The position numbers were made by a program, and so were the translations under genes. This document shows positions 53,819-62,198 of a stretch of DNA of 64,000 bases, piece by piece. The notes under the pieces are model-generated. The model had not been told where the DNA came from. It saw only the letters and a program-made list of their open reading frames with translations, and made no database searches. This DNA comes from Bacilli bacterium. Its GTDB lineage: Bacteria; Bacillota_I; Bacilli_A; RF39; UBA660. Within the stretch, counting starts at the first letter, position 1; the number at the start of each line of letters is the position of its first letter. The DNA is taken from the NCBI GenBank assembly GCA_900768815.1, contig CAAGEE010000010.1, positions 1 through 64,000 of the forward strand, given 5' to 3'.

Positions 53819-54562
53819 CTAATTATTATACTTACCACCATCAACTCTAATTATAGAATCATTTATATAATTAGCCTTAGAACTAGCTAAAAACAAAACT
53901 ACTTTTGCAATCTCTTCTGCTTCTGCAAATCTTCCTAATAATATTTTCTTCTTCTCTTCATTAATCTGATCCATTGATAAATCTTTATTCATATCAGTTT
54001 TAACCCATCCTGGGCAAACACAATTAACATAAATAAATGGAGCAAACTCCCTAGCTAAATTATGTGTCAAAGAAATAACACCAGCTTTAGAAGCATCATA
54101 ATCACAACTTTCTGGATAATAAGTATCAATCGCATTAGTTGAAGAAATATTAATAATTTTACCCTTTCTATTCTCCATCATTACTCTACCAACATACTTA
54201 CTACATAAATAAGTACCAATTAAATTAACATCTAATACTCTTCTAAACTCTTTAATTGACTTATCTAAAAGTAAACTGTCTCTACATACACTAGCATTAT
54301 TAACTAAAATATCAATTCTTCCAAAATAATCAACTACATTATTAACCATCTCTTCTACTTCTTCTTCTTTTGAAACATCACATTTAACTACCATTACATC
54401 TACATCATAATTATCTCTAATATATTTTTCTAACTCCAAAGCCTCATCTTCATGATGACAATAATTAATAACTACATCCAATCCTGCTTTAGCAAACTCT
54501 TCTATTGTACTTCTTCCAATTCCCCTATTACTACCGGTTACTATTGCTACACCCTTACTCAT
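53819..54562 (-). CDS. Short-chain dehydrogenase/reductase (FabG-like)
   Basis: 247 aa. VAIVTGSNRGIGRSTIEEFA (nucleotide-binding TGxxxGIG), ILVNNASVC (NNAS), IINISSTNAI (Ser) and YDASKAGVISLTHNLA (YxxSK) give a complete SDR active site. NYC in the strand-2 region (VVINYCHHEDE) would favour NADP. No fatty-acid genes are nearby, so it need not be FabG itself. Coupled with the PLP lyase gene. Confidence 0.92.
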   Translation of the reverse strand: MSKGVAIVTGSNRGIGRSTIEEFAKAGLDVVINYCHHEDEALELEKYIRDNYDVDVMVVKCDVSKEEEVEEMVNNVVDYFGRIDILVNNASVCRDSLLLDKSIKEFRRVLDVNLIGTYLCSKYVGRVMMENRKGKIINISSTNAIDTYYPESCDYDASKAGVISLTHNLAREFAPFIYVNCVCPGWVKTDMNKDLSMDQINEEKKKILLGRFAEAEEIAKVVLFLASSKANYINDSIIRVDGGKYNN

Positions 54563-54574
54563 CTTATCACACTC

Positions 54575-54997
54575 CTAAGCCGTTTTACTATACTTAATAA
54601 ACTCATCAATCATCGCCTCATCTTTTATATCAAAAGTCCTAACTACACTTTCTCCATCTTTTACATATATAAGTGCCGGTACTACTAAACTTTTCTCACT
54701 AAAACCAAACTTTTTAAATGTTCTTTCTTTATCCTTTGGCTTATCTAAATCATACTCTAAATAATAAATATCTAAATCCTTAAGTCTACTCTTAATTATA
54801 CTACAATAATTACAATCACTAGACTTATACACTAATACTGTAAAAGTCTTTTTATTATTATAAGCCTCCATTATACTAGATCTACTACCTAAATATCTAT
54901 TAACAAAGAAAAGTAAAAATGGTACAGTTACCACTAAAGCTACTAAAACCCCTAACAAAAACTTATTACGTAATTCTATAAACTCTTCATTTTTCAT
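54575..54997 (-). CDS. Membrane-anchored thioredoxin-like protein
   Basis: 140 aa from the ATG after GGGTGTTGG. One transmembrane helix (about 12-33), then a thioredoxin-fold domain outside: FTVLVYKSSDCNYCSIIKSRLK with CNYC (CxxC), later VVPALIYVKDGE (cis-Pro). It could reduce or form disulfides at the cell surface. It lies 12 nt upstream of the SDR gene. Confidence 0.75.
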   Translation of the reverse strand: MKNEEFIELRNKFLLGVLVALVVTVPFLLFFVNRYLGSRSSIMEAYNNKKTFTVLVYKSSDCNYCSIIKSRLKDLDIYYLEYDLDKPKDKERTFKKFGFSEKSLVVPALIYVKDGESVVRTFDIKDEAMIDEFIKYSKTA

Positions 54998-55050
54998 ATC
55001 CAACACCCTTTCTCATACTAATTTTACTATAATTAACTTCTCTCTACAAG

Positions 55051-55078
55051 GAAAAAGAGTTTAATCTTAAACTCTTTC
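55051..55078 (-). terminator. Intrinsic terminator overlapping the ileS stop
   Basis: 11-bp stem AAAGAGTTTAA / TTAAACTCTTT with 2-nt loop and T-rich tail; the ileS stop lies in it. Confidence 0.8.
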
Positions 55079-58000
55079 TACCTTAATAGCGGCTTCTTCA
55101 TCATTTAACTCAAACTTCTCAGTTAAACTAATATCTTTAATTAATTCATCGCCTAATACTTCACCCATTACATAATCTTTATACATATTAAGCATCTCAT
55201 CTATTGCTTCTGTTCCATTATAATATACTTTAATATGATCTGTAATTACAAAGTCTGCTTCTTTTCTTAAACTTTGTACTTTACGTACAAATTCACGAGC
55301 AAGACCTTCTAATATTAATTCTTTTGTAAGTTCTGTATCAAGTACTACACAAGTACGATTATTACTACTAGATGTATATCCTTCTTTTTGTTTTAATGAA
55401 ATCAATACCATTTCACTAGTAATCTTAAAGTCTTCTCCTGCTAATTTAACTGTAAGTCCTTCTTCATTAATTAAAGAAATCTCTTTACTTGTAAGTTTTG
55501 TAAGTATTTCTTGTAATTCTTTTACTTTTGGTCCTAATGTCTTACCTAGTACTTTAAAGTTTGGTTTTACAATATACTCTAAGTAGTCTGTCATATCTTC
55601 TTTAAACTCTACTTCTTTTACATTTAATTCTTCTTTTATTACTGGTAATAAATCTCCAATTATTATCTCATCACTCTTTGGTAACATTAATTTACTAATT
55701 GGTTGACGAACCTTTATATTTACTTCTTCTCTTGCAAATCTTCCTAATGAACATACATCTCTTACTAAGTCCATTCTCTCTTCTGCACCTTCATTTACAA
55801 GGTCCATATTTGGAGTTGGGAAATCACTTAAATGAACTGATTCTTCATTTGTTAACTTAGTATAAATTTCTTCTGTTAAGAATGGTGTAAGTGGTGCACA
55901 TAACTTACATAATGTAAGTAATGTTTCATATGTTGTTAAATAAACTGCTTTTTTACTTTCTGTAAGTTCTGAATCCCAGAATCTTCTTCTATTACTTCTA
56001 ATATACCAGTTTGAAAAATCATCATTTAAGAATGGTACTATTAATTTAGCAACTTTATTTAAATCATATTCTTCATAGGCATCTCTTACATTTTTAACTA
56101 ATTTATTTAATTTAGATATTAACCATTTATCGATTAATTCTCTATCTTCTACATTTATATAGTATTCTCTTGGATCAATATTATCAGCATTAGCGTACAT
56201 CTCAAAGAATGAATATAAGTTCTTCATTGTTGATGTATATTTAGAGTATACCTCTTTTACTCCTGTTACACTAAATCTTAATGGAGTCCATACTGGTGAT
56301 ACATATGCCATATAAAATCTAATTGTATCAGCTCCATACTCCTTCATTATTTCAATTGGATCAATAATATTTCCAACTGACTTTGACATTTTCTTTCCAT
56401 GTTCATCTAACATCATGTCATTTACAACAACATTTTTAAAGCTTGATTCTCCTGAGATTATTGTTGAAATTACAAGTAATACATAGAACCAACCTCTAGT
56501 TTGATCTACTCCTTCAGCAATAAAATCTGCTGGGAATTGATCTTCAAACTTATCTTTATTTTCAAATGGATAGTGCCATTGTGCATAAGGCATAGCTCCA
56601 CTATCAAACCAGACATCTAAAACATCCTTTATACGAGTCATTTCTTTATGACACTTTGGACACTCTATATGTAATTCATCTACATATGGTCTATGTAATT
56701 CAACTGTTTTTACATCTATATCTTCTACTAATTTTTCTTGTAATTCTTCTAAAGAACCAATTACTTCACGATGTCCACAAGAACATTCCCAAATTGGCAT
56801 TGGACAACCCCAATATCTATTTCTTGAAATTCCCCAATCAACCATATTATCTAACCAGTTTGCAAAACGTTTAGTTCCAACAAACTCTGGGAACCAATTT
56901 ATTTTTTTATTTGCTTCAATAATCTTATCTTTATAAGCTGTTGTTTTCACATACCAAGCTGGTTTAGCATAATAAATTAATGGTTGTTTACATCTCCAAC
57001 AATGTGGATAATCATGTGTTAATTTAATCTTCTTAAATAATTTATCTTCACTCTTTAAATATTTAATAATTTCAAGTTCTAAGTCCTTATCAGTAACTAA
57101 ACGACCTTTCCAAGGTCCCTCAGTGTAGCAACCATCTTTTCCAACAGGATTTACAAAAGTAATATCATTTTCACGACATACTCTATTATCATCCTCACCA
57201 TAAGCAGGAGCAATGTGTACTATTCCAGTACCATCTTCAGCTGTTACATAATTATCAGCTAATACTTGGAATGCTTTTCCTTCTACTTTTACAAATGGAA
57301 GTAATTGTTCATATTCAATACCTACTAAATCAGTACCTTTATATGTTTCAAGTACCTTAGCTTCTTCCCCAACAACCTTATCTTTTAAACTCTCGGCTAC
57401 TATAAATTTATATCCTTGCGATTCTACTTTTACATAAGTTAAATCAGGATTTACACATAAAGCTAAGTTAGCCACTAAAGTCCATGGAGTTGTAGTCCAA
57501 ACTAAGAAGTACACATCTTCATCTTTTTTCTTAAATGTAACAATAACAGTATTTACTGAATCTTCTTGATATCCTTGAGCAACTTCATTTGAACTTAACT
57601 CAGTACCACATCTTGGGCAATATGGTAAAACTTTATTTCCATAATAGATAAGTCCTTTCTTATCCATCTCTTTAATAATCCACCACTCAGATTCAATATA
57701 TTCATTATCACAAGTTACATATGGATGGTCACAATCAATAAATTGTCCCATCATATCAGTTACTTTCTTTACCTCATCAATATTAGAAGCAGTCTCTTTA
57801 TTACATTCCTTACAGAAATTTTCTACTCCAAACTTTTCAATGTCTGACTTAGATTTAAAGCCAAGCTTCTTCTCTACATTAACCTCAATTGGTAAACCAT
57901 GCGTATCAAGTCCTATTTTTCTAAGTACTCTATACCCATCCATTGTCTTATATTTACAAAAAGCATCTTTTATAGTTTTTGCAAAAACATGATGGATTCC

Positions 58001-58162
58001 TGGTTTAGCATTAGCATAAATTGGTCCATCATAGAAAACAAAGTTTTCACGGCCTTCACGATTTTTAATTGTTTTATTTAATATATTCATCTTCTTCCAT
58101 TCTTTTAGGACTTTATTCTCAACAGAATGGATAGTTCCTTGTTCTAACTTTTCAAATTTCAT
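55067..58162 (-). CDS. ileS: Isoleucyl-tRNA synthetase, type-2-like
   Basis: 1031 aa. DGPIYANAKPGIHHVFAKTIKD occupies the HIGH-motif position, the CP1 editing domain follows with WTTTPWTLVANLALCVNP, and KMSKSVGN closes the catalytic site. Length and the TIKD/IHH form match the longer, eukaryote-like type-2 enzymes rather than the about 920-aa bacterial type 1; type 2 is associated with low mupirocin sensitivity. It is transcribed with the antiporter gene from an Ile T-box leader. Confidence 0.95.
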   Translation of the reverse strand: MKFEKLEQGTIHSVENKVLKEWKKMNILNKTIKNREGRENFVFYDGPIYANAKPGIHHVFAKTIKDAFCKYKTMDGYRVLRKIGLDTHGLPIEVNVEKKLGFKSKSDIEKFGVENFCKECNKETASNIDEVKKVTDMMGQFIDCDHPYVTCDNEYIESEWWIIKEMDKKGLIYYGNKVLPYCPRCGTELSSNEVAQGYQEDSVNTVIVTFKKKDEDVYFLVWTTTPWTLVANLALCVNPDLTYVKVESQGYKFIVAESLKDKVVGEEAKVLETYKGTDLVGIEYEQLLPFVKVEGKAFQVLADNYVTAEDGTGIVHIAPAYGEDDNRVCRENDITFVNPVGKDGCYTEGPWKGRLVTDKDLELEIIKYLKSEDKLFKKIKLTHDYPHCWRCKQPLIYYAKPAWYVKTTAYKDKIIEANKKINWFPEFVGTKRFANWLDNMVDWGISRNRYWGCPMPIWECSCGHREVIGSLEELQEKLVEDIDVKTVELHRPYVDELHIECPKCHKEMTRIKDVLDVWFDSGAMPYAQWHYPFENKDKFEDQFPADFIAEGVDQTRGWFYVLLVISTIISGESSFKNVVVNDMMLDEHGKKMSKSVGNIIDPIEIMKEYGADTIRFYMAYVSPVWTPLRFSVTGVKEVYSKYTSTMKNLYSFFEMYANADNIDPREYYINVEDRELIDKWLISKLNKLVKNVRDAYEEYDLNKVAKLIVPFLNDDFSNWYIRSNRRRFWDSELTESKKAVYLTTYETLLTLCKLCAPLTPFLTEEIYTKLTNEESVHLSDFPTPNMDLVNEGAEERMDLVRDVCSLGRFAREEVNIKVRQPISKLMLPKSDEIIIGDLLPVIKEELNVKEVEFKEDMTDYLEYIVKPNFKVLGKTLGPKVKELQEILTKLTSKEISLINEEGLTVKLAGEDFKITSEMVLISLKQKEGYTSSSNNRTCVVLDTELTKELILEGLAREFVRKVQSLRKEADFVITDHIKVYYNGTEAIDEMLNMYKDYVMGEVLGDELIKDISLTEKFELNDEEAAIKVERV

Positions 58163-58173
58163 AAATATTCCTC

Positions 58174-59133
58174 CTATCCTAAAATAACATAACTATAATA
58201 AATTACAAATATTATTAAAAATGCTATTCCTTCACTTTTCTTAATCTTATAATCATTTCTTGAAAATATAAACAGTAATAAAGCAGCACCAATCATTACT
58301 ATTAAATCAATATAACTAAAAGCAATCTTAGTAATTCCTCCTAATATCGTAACAGGTAATCCCATAACTATTCCTATATTAAATATATTACTACCAACTA
58401 CATTACCTATTGCTATATCATATTCACCTTTCTTAGTAGCCATAATCGAAGTAACTAATTCTGGTAAACTTGTACCAAGAGCAATAATAGTTAAACTAAT
58501 TATTCTTTCACTTATACCAATTTCTTTAGCTAAAGAACTGGCTGACTCAACTACAAAGTCACTTCCTACTATAATCATAACTAATCCAAGTACTGTAAAT
58601 AGAATCGATTTTGATAGTTTCCATACCTCTTCTTCTTTTTCATCTTCTACTTTATTTCTCATAAGTGTAATTAAGTAATAAATAAATACTAAGAAAAAAA
58701 GTATAAGTACAATACCATCTCCTCTAGTAAAATTATTTATCATATGCTTATCAAACACATTATCTAAAAGAAGTACTGCAAATAATGTTGTTATTAGTAA
58801 GGTTATTGGTAATTCTTTTTTTACTGTATCATTCTTTACTATTAAAGGATGTATTAAAGCAGAAGCTCCTAGTATTAAAAGTATATTTAAAATATTACTT
58901 CCTATAACATTACCAAGTACTATATCAAACGATCCTGAAAGCAATCCTTTAACACTAACAGCAAACTCTGGAGCACTCGTTCCAAAAGCTACTATCGTAA
59001 GTCCAATAAGCATTTTTGATACTTTAAAATTTTTCGCTACATTACTGGCACCATCTACAAACATATCAGCACCCTTTATTAGTACAATAAATCCTCCTAC
59101 TAATAAAATAATATTAATAATTATGTAAACCAC
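58174..59133 (-). CDS. Calcium/sodium (cation) antiporter, CaCA family
   Basis: 319 aa, about ten transmembrane helices in two inverted halves. The two alpha-repeats are visible: IVAFGTSAPEFAVSVKG with GNVIGSNILNILL, and IIALGTSLPELVTSIMA with GNVVGSNIFNIGI. This is the YrbG-type K+-independent Na+/Ca2+ exchanger. It starts with GTG just after GAGAGG. It is the first gene after the Ile T-box and ends 11 nt before ileS starts. Confidence 0.93.
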   Translation of the reverse strand: MVYIIINIILLVGGFIVLIKGADMFVDGASNVAKNFKVSKMLIGLTIVAFGTSAPEFAVSVKGLLSGSFDIVLGNVIGSNILNILLILGASALIHPLIVKNDTVKKELPITLLITTLFAVLLLDNVFDKHMINNFTRGDGIVLILFFLVFIYYLITLMRNKVEDEKEEEVWKLSKSILFTVLGLVMIIVGSDFVVESASSLAKEIGISERIISLTIIALGTSLPELVTSIMATKKGEYDIAIGNVVGSNIFNIGIVMGLPVTILGGITKIAFSYIDLIVMIGAALLLFIFSRNDYKIKKSEGIAFLIIFVIYYSYVILG

Positions 59134-59153
59134 ATCCTCTCAATAAAATAAAT

Positions 59154-59370
59154 AAAAAAGACTAACTCATCCATAAGGACGAATTAGTCGTGGTACCACC
59201 TTAATTTATAGGTTTAAAAACCTATCTTATATACTATAACGCGTCACCGTATTTATCTTATCCATAAATCACAACTTGAAAGTGATCTTAACACTAACTT
59301 CAAACTCATTTCCACCTAACCATGAGCTCTCTAAATATCCATTAATATTACGTCTTTCGCACTTGCTTTC
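59154..59370 (-). promoter_or_regulatory. T-box riboswitch, isoleucine (AUC specifier)
   Basis: Reading minus: AGAGAGCTC and GGTTAGGTGGAAATGAG (stem I apical features), specifier region AAGATCACTTTCAAGTT with codon AUC (59286-59284), then T-box sequence AAGGTGGTACCACGA (59189-59200 region) and terminator GACTAATTCGTCC / GGATGAGTTAGTC with six T. Uncharged tRNA-Ile would pair with the T-box and antiterminate, allowing the antiporter and ileS to be read. Confidence 0.92.
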
Positions 59371-59376
59371 CAAATT

Positions 59377-59405
59377 AATATAGCATAATCTAAAAATTTT
59401 TACAA
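59377..59405 (-). promoter_or_regulatory. Sigma-A promoter of the T-box operon
   Basis: TTGTAA, 17-nt spacer, TATATT, placed so that transcription starts at about 59370, the first base of the T-box stem I region. Confidence 0.8.
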
Positions 59406-59408
59406 GTC

Positions 59409-60272
59409 CTATTTTTTTACAAATTTCTTTATATAGACTCCATCATTTCTTTGAGCAACTATTCCCACATTATATTTTTCAGCTATTTTAAAAACATCAT
59501 CTCGTAAAAATTCATTCTCCTCTTTTTCTTGAAATAATTTCCAAACTTTATGACAAATATCTGGATCATCCAAATTAATCATCTGAAAAATATCTTCTAT
59601 TGCTATGTTTCTTCCCGTAAATGGATTAAATCTTCCTACATTTGCTAAACTAACATTAAGTGCCGAAATAAAATATAAATATATTGAACTTTTCTTATCA
59701 AGATTCTTATTAAATAACTCCCCAGTTCTATATTTTGGTGTGTAGTGTAACTCTTGTTTACCTAAAGTACCAGACATTACATGAGACTGATATCCATCAA
59801 CTTGTAATCCATCATAATCTATAAATTGTACTCTTCCATCTTTATCTATAAAAATATTATCACAAGTACATAAATCTGGAAAAACTACATTCTCAGCCCT
59901 TACTAAAACATTCTCAATATTATGATGTCTCTTAGCATACCCAAACAAGTCTACTCTATCACCTAAGCTCAAACTATCATCAAAAGTATTATAATCAACC
60001 CCATTAGCACTGGGCATTACATATCCTAAAAAACTTCCATCTTTATATGCTGCAGCGGTAGGAATAAGTATCTCTTTAGCGTTAGGTATCTTTTTAGCAT
60101 CTAAAATCTTCTGTTCAAAATTAAGTCCAATACTATCAAAAATACGTAAAAACTCTATATCAAATACTTTTAATATACTACCATCTCTAAGTCTATAAAC
60201 CTTAGAATGCCCCTTATCAGAAAGTAATGTTGACTTTTTTAATGTACTATCATTAATAACACGTTTATTCAT
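59409..60272 (-). CDS. Protein kinase-like fold protein
   Basis: 287 aa. LLSDKGHSKVYRLRDGSILKVFD has the glycine-poor loop and Lys of a kinase N-lobe; FPDLCTCDNIFIDKDGRVQF supplies an Asp...Asn catalytic-loop variant, and IDYDGLQVDG the metal-binding Asp in the DFG position. It resembles bacterial aminoglycoside- or lipopolysaccharide-kinase-like proteins. The substrate is unknown. RBS TGAGGGGG. It ends 4 nt from the T-box promoter. Confidence 0.68.
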   Translation of the reverse strand: MNKRVINDSTLKKSTLLSDKGHSKVYRLRDGSILKVFDIEFLRIFDSIGLNFEQKILDAKKIPNAKEILIPTAAAYKDGSFLGYVMPSANGVDYNTFDDSLSLGDRVDLFGYAKRHHNIENVLVRAENVVFPDLCTCDNIFIDKDGRVQFIDYDGLQVDGYQSHVMSGTLGKQELHYTPKYRTGELFNKNLDKKSSIYLYFISALNVSLANVGRFNPFTGRNIAIEDIFQMINLDDPDICHKVWKLFQEKEENEFLRDDVFKIAEKYNVGIVAQRNDGVYIKKFVKK

Positions 60273-60336
60273 ATAACCCCCTCAAATCAGTTGCCTATTA
60301 TACCACAAAAACTATAAAAAATAAAGTCCATATAAA

Positions 60337-60369
60337 GAAAAAAACTAAATCCTACTTAAGATCTAGTTC
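60337..60369 (-). terminator. Intrinsic terminator, copy A of a repeated element
   Basis: Stem AACTAGATC / GGATTTAGTT with T run, overlapping the HhH-GPD-like gene's stop. Nearly the same sequence recurs at 61181-61211. Confidence 0.8.
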
Positions 60370-61044
60370 AACCCACTTATTATCTTCCCATACCATGTTA
60401 AACTCTTCAGAATTATTTGCATTTTTCTTCCATATATAATGTTCAACATCAACTATATTTAATTTCAAATTTCTACAAGCACTTTCAAATAATTGAACTG
60501 CATACTTATCATTAACTTTTCTTCCAACTATTTCTGATATTTTATTTTTAATATGTACATCAGGTTTAACCGTATTAGCTCCTAAAAGCATTCTAATATA
60601 TTGATACGTTGTAAAACCAATACCCTTAACACCAAACTTATCATAATCAAGAACACTAGCATCACTTGCCCATTTTCTAAGTGAAATTAATTCATCATCT
60701 TCTTTATATAAATTTGAAATTTCAATTAATCTATTACACAAATCATATAATATCCTAACTCTTTCTGGATGATTATAATTCCAACACTCACTAAAGCCTT
60801 GAGTACCAACATTATTTATCAATTCTACTAAATCAGCAAGTTTTAATATATTTGGATATTTATTCTGAAAATACGTAATTCTAGGCACAACAAATGTATA
60901 ATACTTCCTATTTATAGACAAAGTAGCATCTAAACATACTAAAACAGCACTCTTATAATTTCCAAGAGACTTTATCTCTACATTTTCCATATCAATACTA
61001 GACAAATATCTTTTTAGTAAAACTAAATCATTTTCATTTTTCAT
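60352..61044 (-). CDS. HhH-GPD-like (base-excision glycosylase fold) protein
   Basis: 230 aa from the ATG behind AGGTGG. The second half contains FGVKGIGFTTYQYIRMLLGAN (helix-hairpin-helix with GIG) followed by VKPDVHIKNKISEIVG, where Asp of KPDVHI sits at the catalytic position of EndoIII/MutY-like enzymes. No iron-sulfur Cys cluster is present. The first half is unlike known glycosylases. It may be a divergent DNA-repair enzyme. Confidence 0.62.
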   Translation of the reverse strand: MKNENDLVLLKRYLSSIDMENVEIKSLGNYKSAVLVCLDATLSINRKYYTFVVPRITYFQNKYPNILKLADLVELINNVGTQGFSECWNYNHPERVRILYDLCNRLIEISNLYKEDDELISLRKWASDASVLDYDKFGVKGIGFTTYQYIRMLLGANTVKPDVHIKNKISEIVGRKVNDKYAVQLFESACRNLKLNIVDVEHYIWKKNANNSEEFNMVWEDNKWVELDLK

Positions 61045-61180
61045 ATGAAACACCACCTAATAAATTATCAATCATACCAAACATTTAAATGTAAAAAATA
61101 AACGCTTAAGTACATTACAGAACCTACATCTAAATCAATTATATCTTAATAGAATGTATTTTTCCATCTTTTAATCCAAA

Positions 61181-61211
61181 GAAAAAACTAAATCCTACTT
61201 TGGATCTAGTT
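61181..61211 (-). terminator. Intrinsic terminator, copy B of a repeated element
   Basis: AACTAGATCC / GGATTTAGTT stem with T run, overlapping the divIVA-like stop. It differs by two bases within the loop from copy A. Confidence 0.8.
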
Positions 61212-61632
61212 CTAAAACTTCTATCTCATCAACAACAGCCATCTGTTGCTCTACTATTATTCTTAGTTTTCGTTTAAATATCTTTAAGTTTCTTTCTAAT
61301 ATATCTGCTCTATTTTCTATTTTTTCTGCTCTAAGTAATGATTCATTAACTATTCTACTCGCATTACCTTTAGCGTCTCCAATAATCATTTCAGCTTCAT
61401 CTCTAGCCATTCTCTTAATATTATCGCCAGTCTCTTCTGCCTTTAATATTGCCATATTTAAAGACTTTTCTAAATTCTTATAATGTTCTAATTCCTTCTT
61501 TAAAGACTCAATCTCATCTCTTTGCCTCTTACATCTAGAAACAATATTCTCAGTTTGAACTATAACATCATTAATGAACTTATTAACTTCATCTCGATTA
61601 TAACCATTTGTCTCATAACTAAACTTTTCCAA
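61195..61632 (-). CDS. divIVA: DivIVA-domain protein
   Basis: 145 aa from TTG, with AGGGTGA six bases before it (a GTG three codons earlier is inside that RBS). EKFSYETNGYNRDEVNKFIND is the DivIVA N-terminal membrane-binding motif, followed by a long coiled coil (30-130, RDEIESLKKELEHYKNLEKS). It recruits proteins to curved membranes at poles and septa. It stands next to sepF, a typical division cluster. Confidence 0.9.
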   Translation of the reverse strand: MEKFSYETNGYNRDEVNKFINDVIVQTENIVSRCKRQRDEIESLKKELEHYKNLEKSLNMAILKAEETGDNIKRMARDEAEMIIGDAKGNASRIVNESLLRAEKIENRADILERNLKIFKRKLRIIVEQQMAVVDEIEVLELDPK

Positions 61633-61660
61633 AATGATCACCCTATATTAAATCAAACTT

Positions 61661-62116
61661 TTAGAAAAAACTATCCTCATCTTTTTCAGATTTTTCTTCC
61701 TTTTTACTACTCTTAGCCCCACTATTTTTATTAGCTCCATCATCACTAATTTTACCTTCTACATTTACATTATTAGGAGTACATAAGAATATACCTCCAC
61801 CTAACTTTTGTAAATCTCCACCAATCGCATAAATAGTACCATACAAAAAGTCTACAATACGTTTAGCTTGATCTGGAGTAACTCTTTTCAAATTAACAAC
61901 AACAGCACTTCTATTCTTTAAATAATCTGCTATCTGTTGACTCTCTGAATATGCTCTTGGTTCCAAAAGCATCATCTTACTACCAGCCATACCATTTTCA
62001 GCATGATATGCTTCTCTTGAAGTCTTGTAAAAACTCTCTTCTACAGTTCCTTCACTATCTACATCAGTATCGCCATCACTACCAACTAATTTATCAATAA
62101 ATTTATTAAATGCCAT
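61661..62116 (-). CDS. sepF: Cell division protein SepF
   Basis: 151 aa. [16 protein letters not shown] is a short N-terminal amphipathic lead, then [20 protein letters not shown] and [20 protein letters not shown] with [25 protein letters not shown] form the SepF core that binds FtsZ. An acidic/basic Ser-Lys tail ends the protein. It is upstream of divIVA in the same unit. Confidence 0.95.
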   Translation of the reverse strand: MAFNKFIDKLVGSDGDTDVDSEGTVEESFYKTSREAYHAENGMAGSKMMLLEPRAYSESQQIADYLKNRSAVVVNLKRVTPDQAKRIVDFLYGTIYAIGGDLQKLGGGIFLCTPNNVNVEGKISDDGANKNSGAKSSKKEEKSEKDEDSFF

Positions 62117-62198
62117 AACTTATCCTCCAATTATCAAAATATAATTACTATAAAATATTCTACCATAAACACAAAATAATTAAAAGTATTAATTTACC

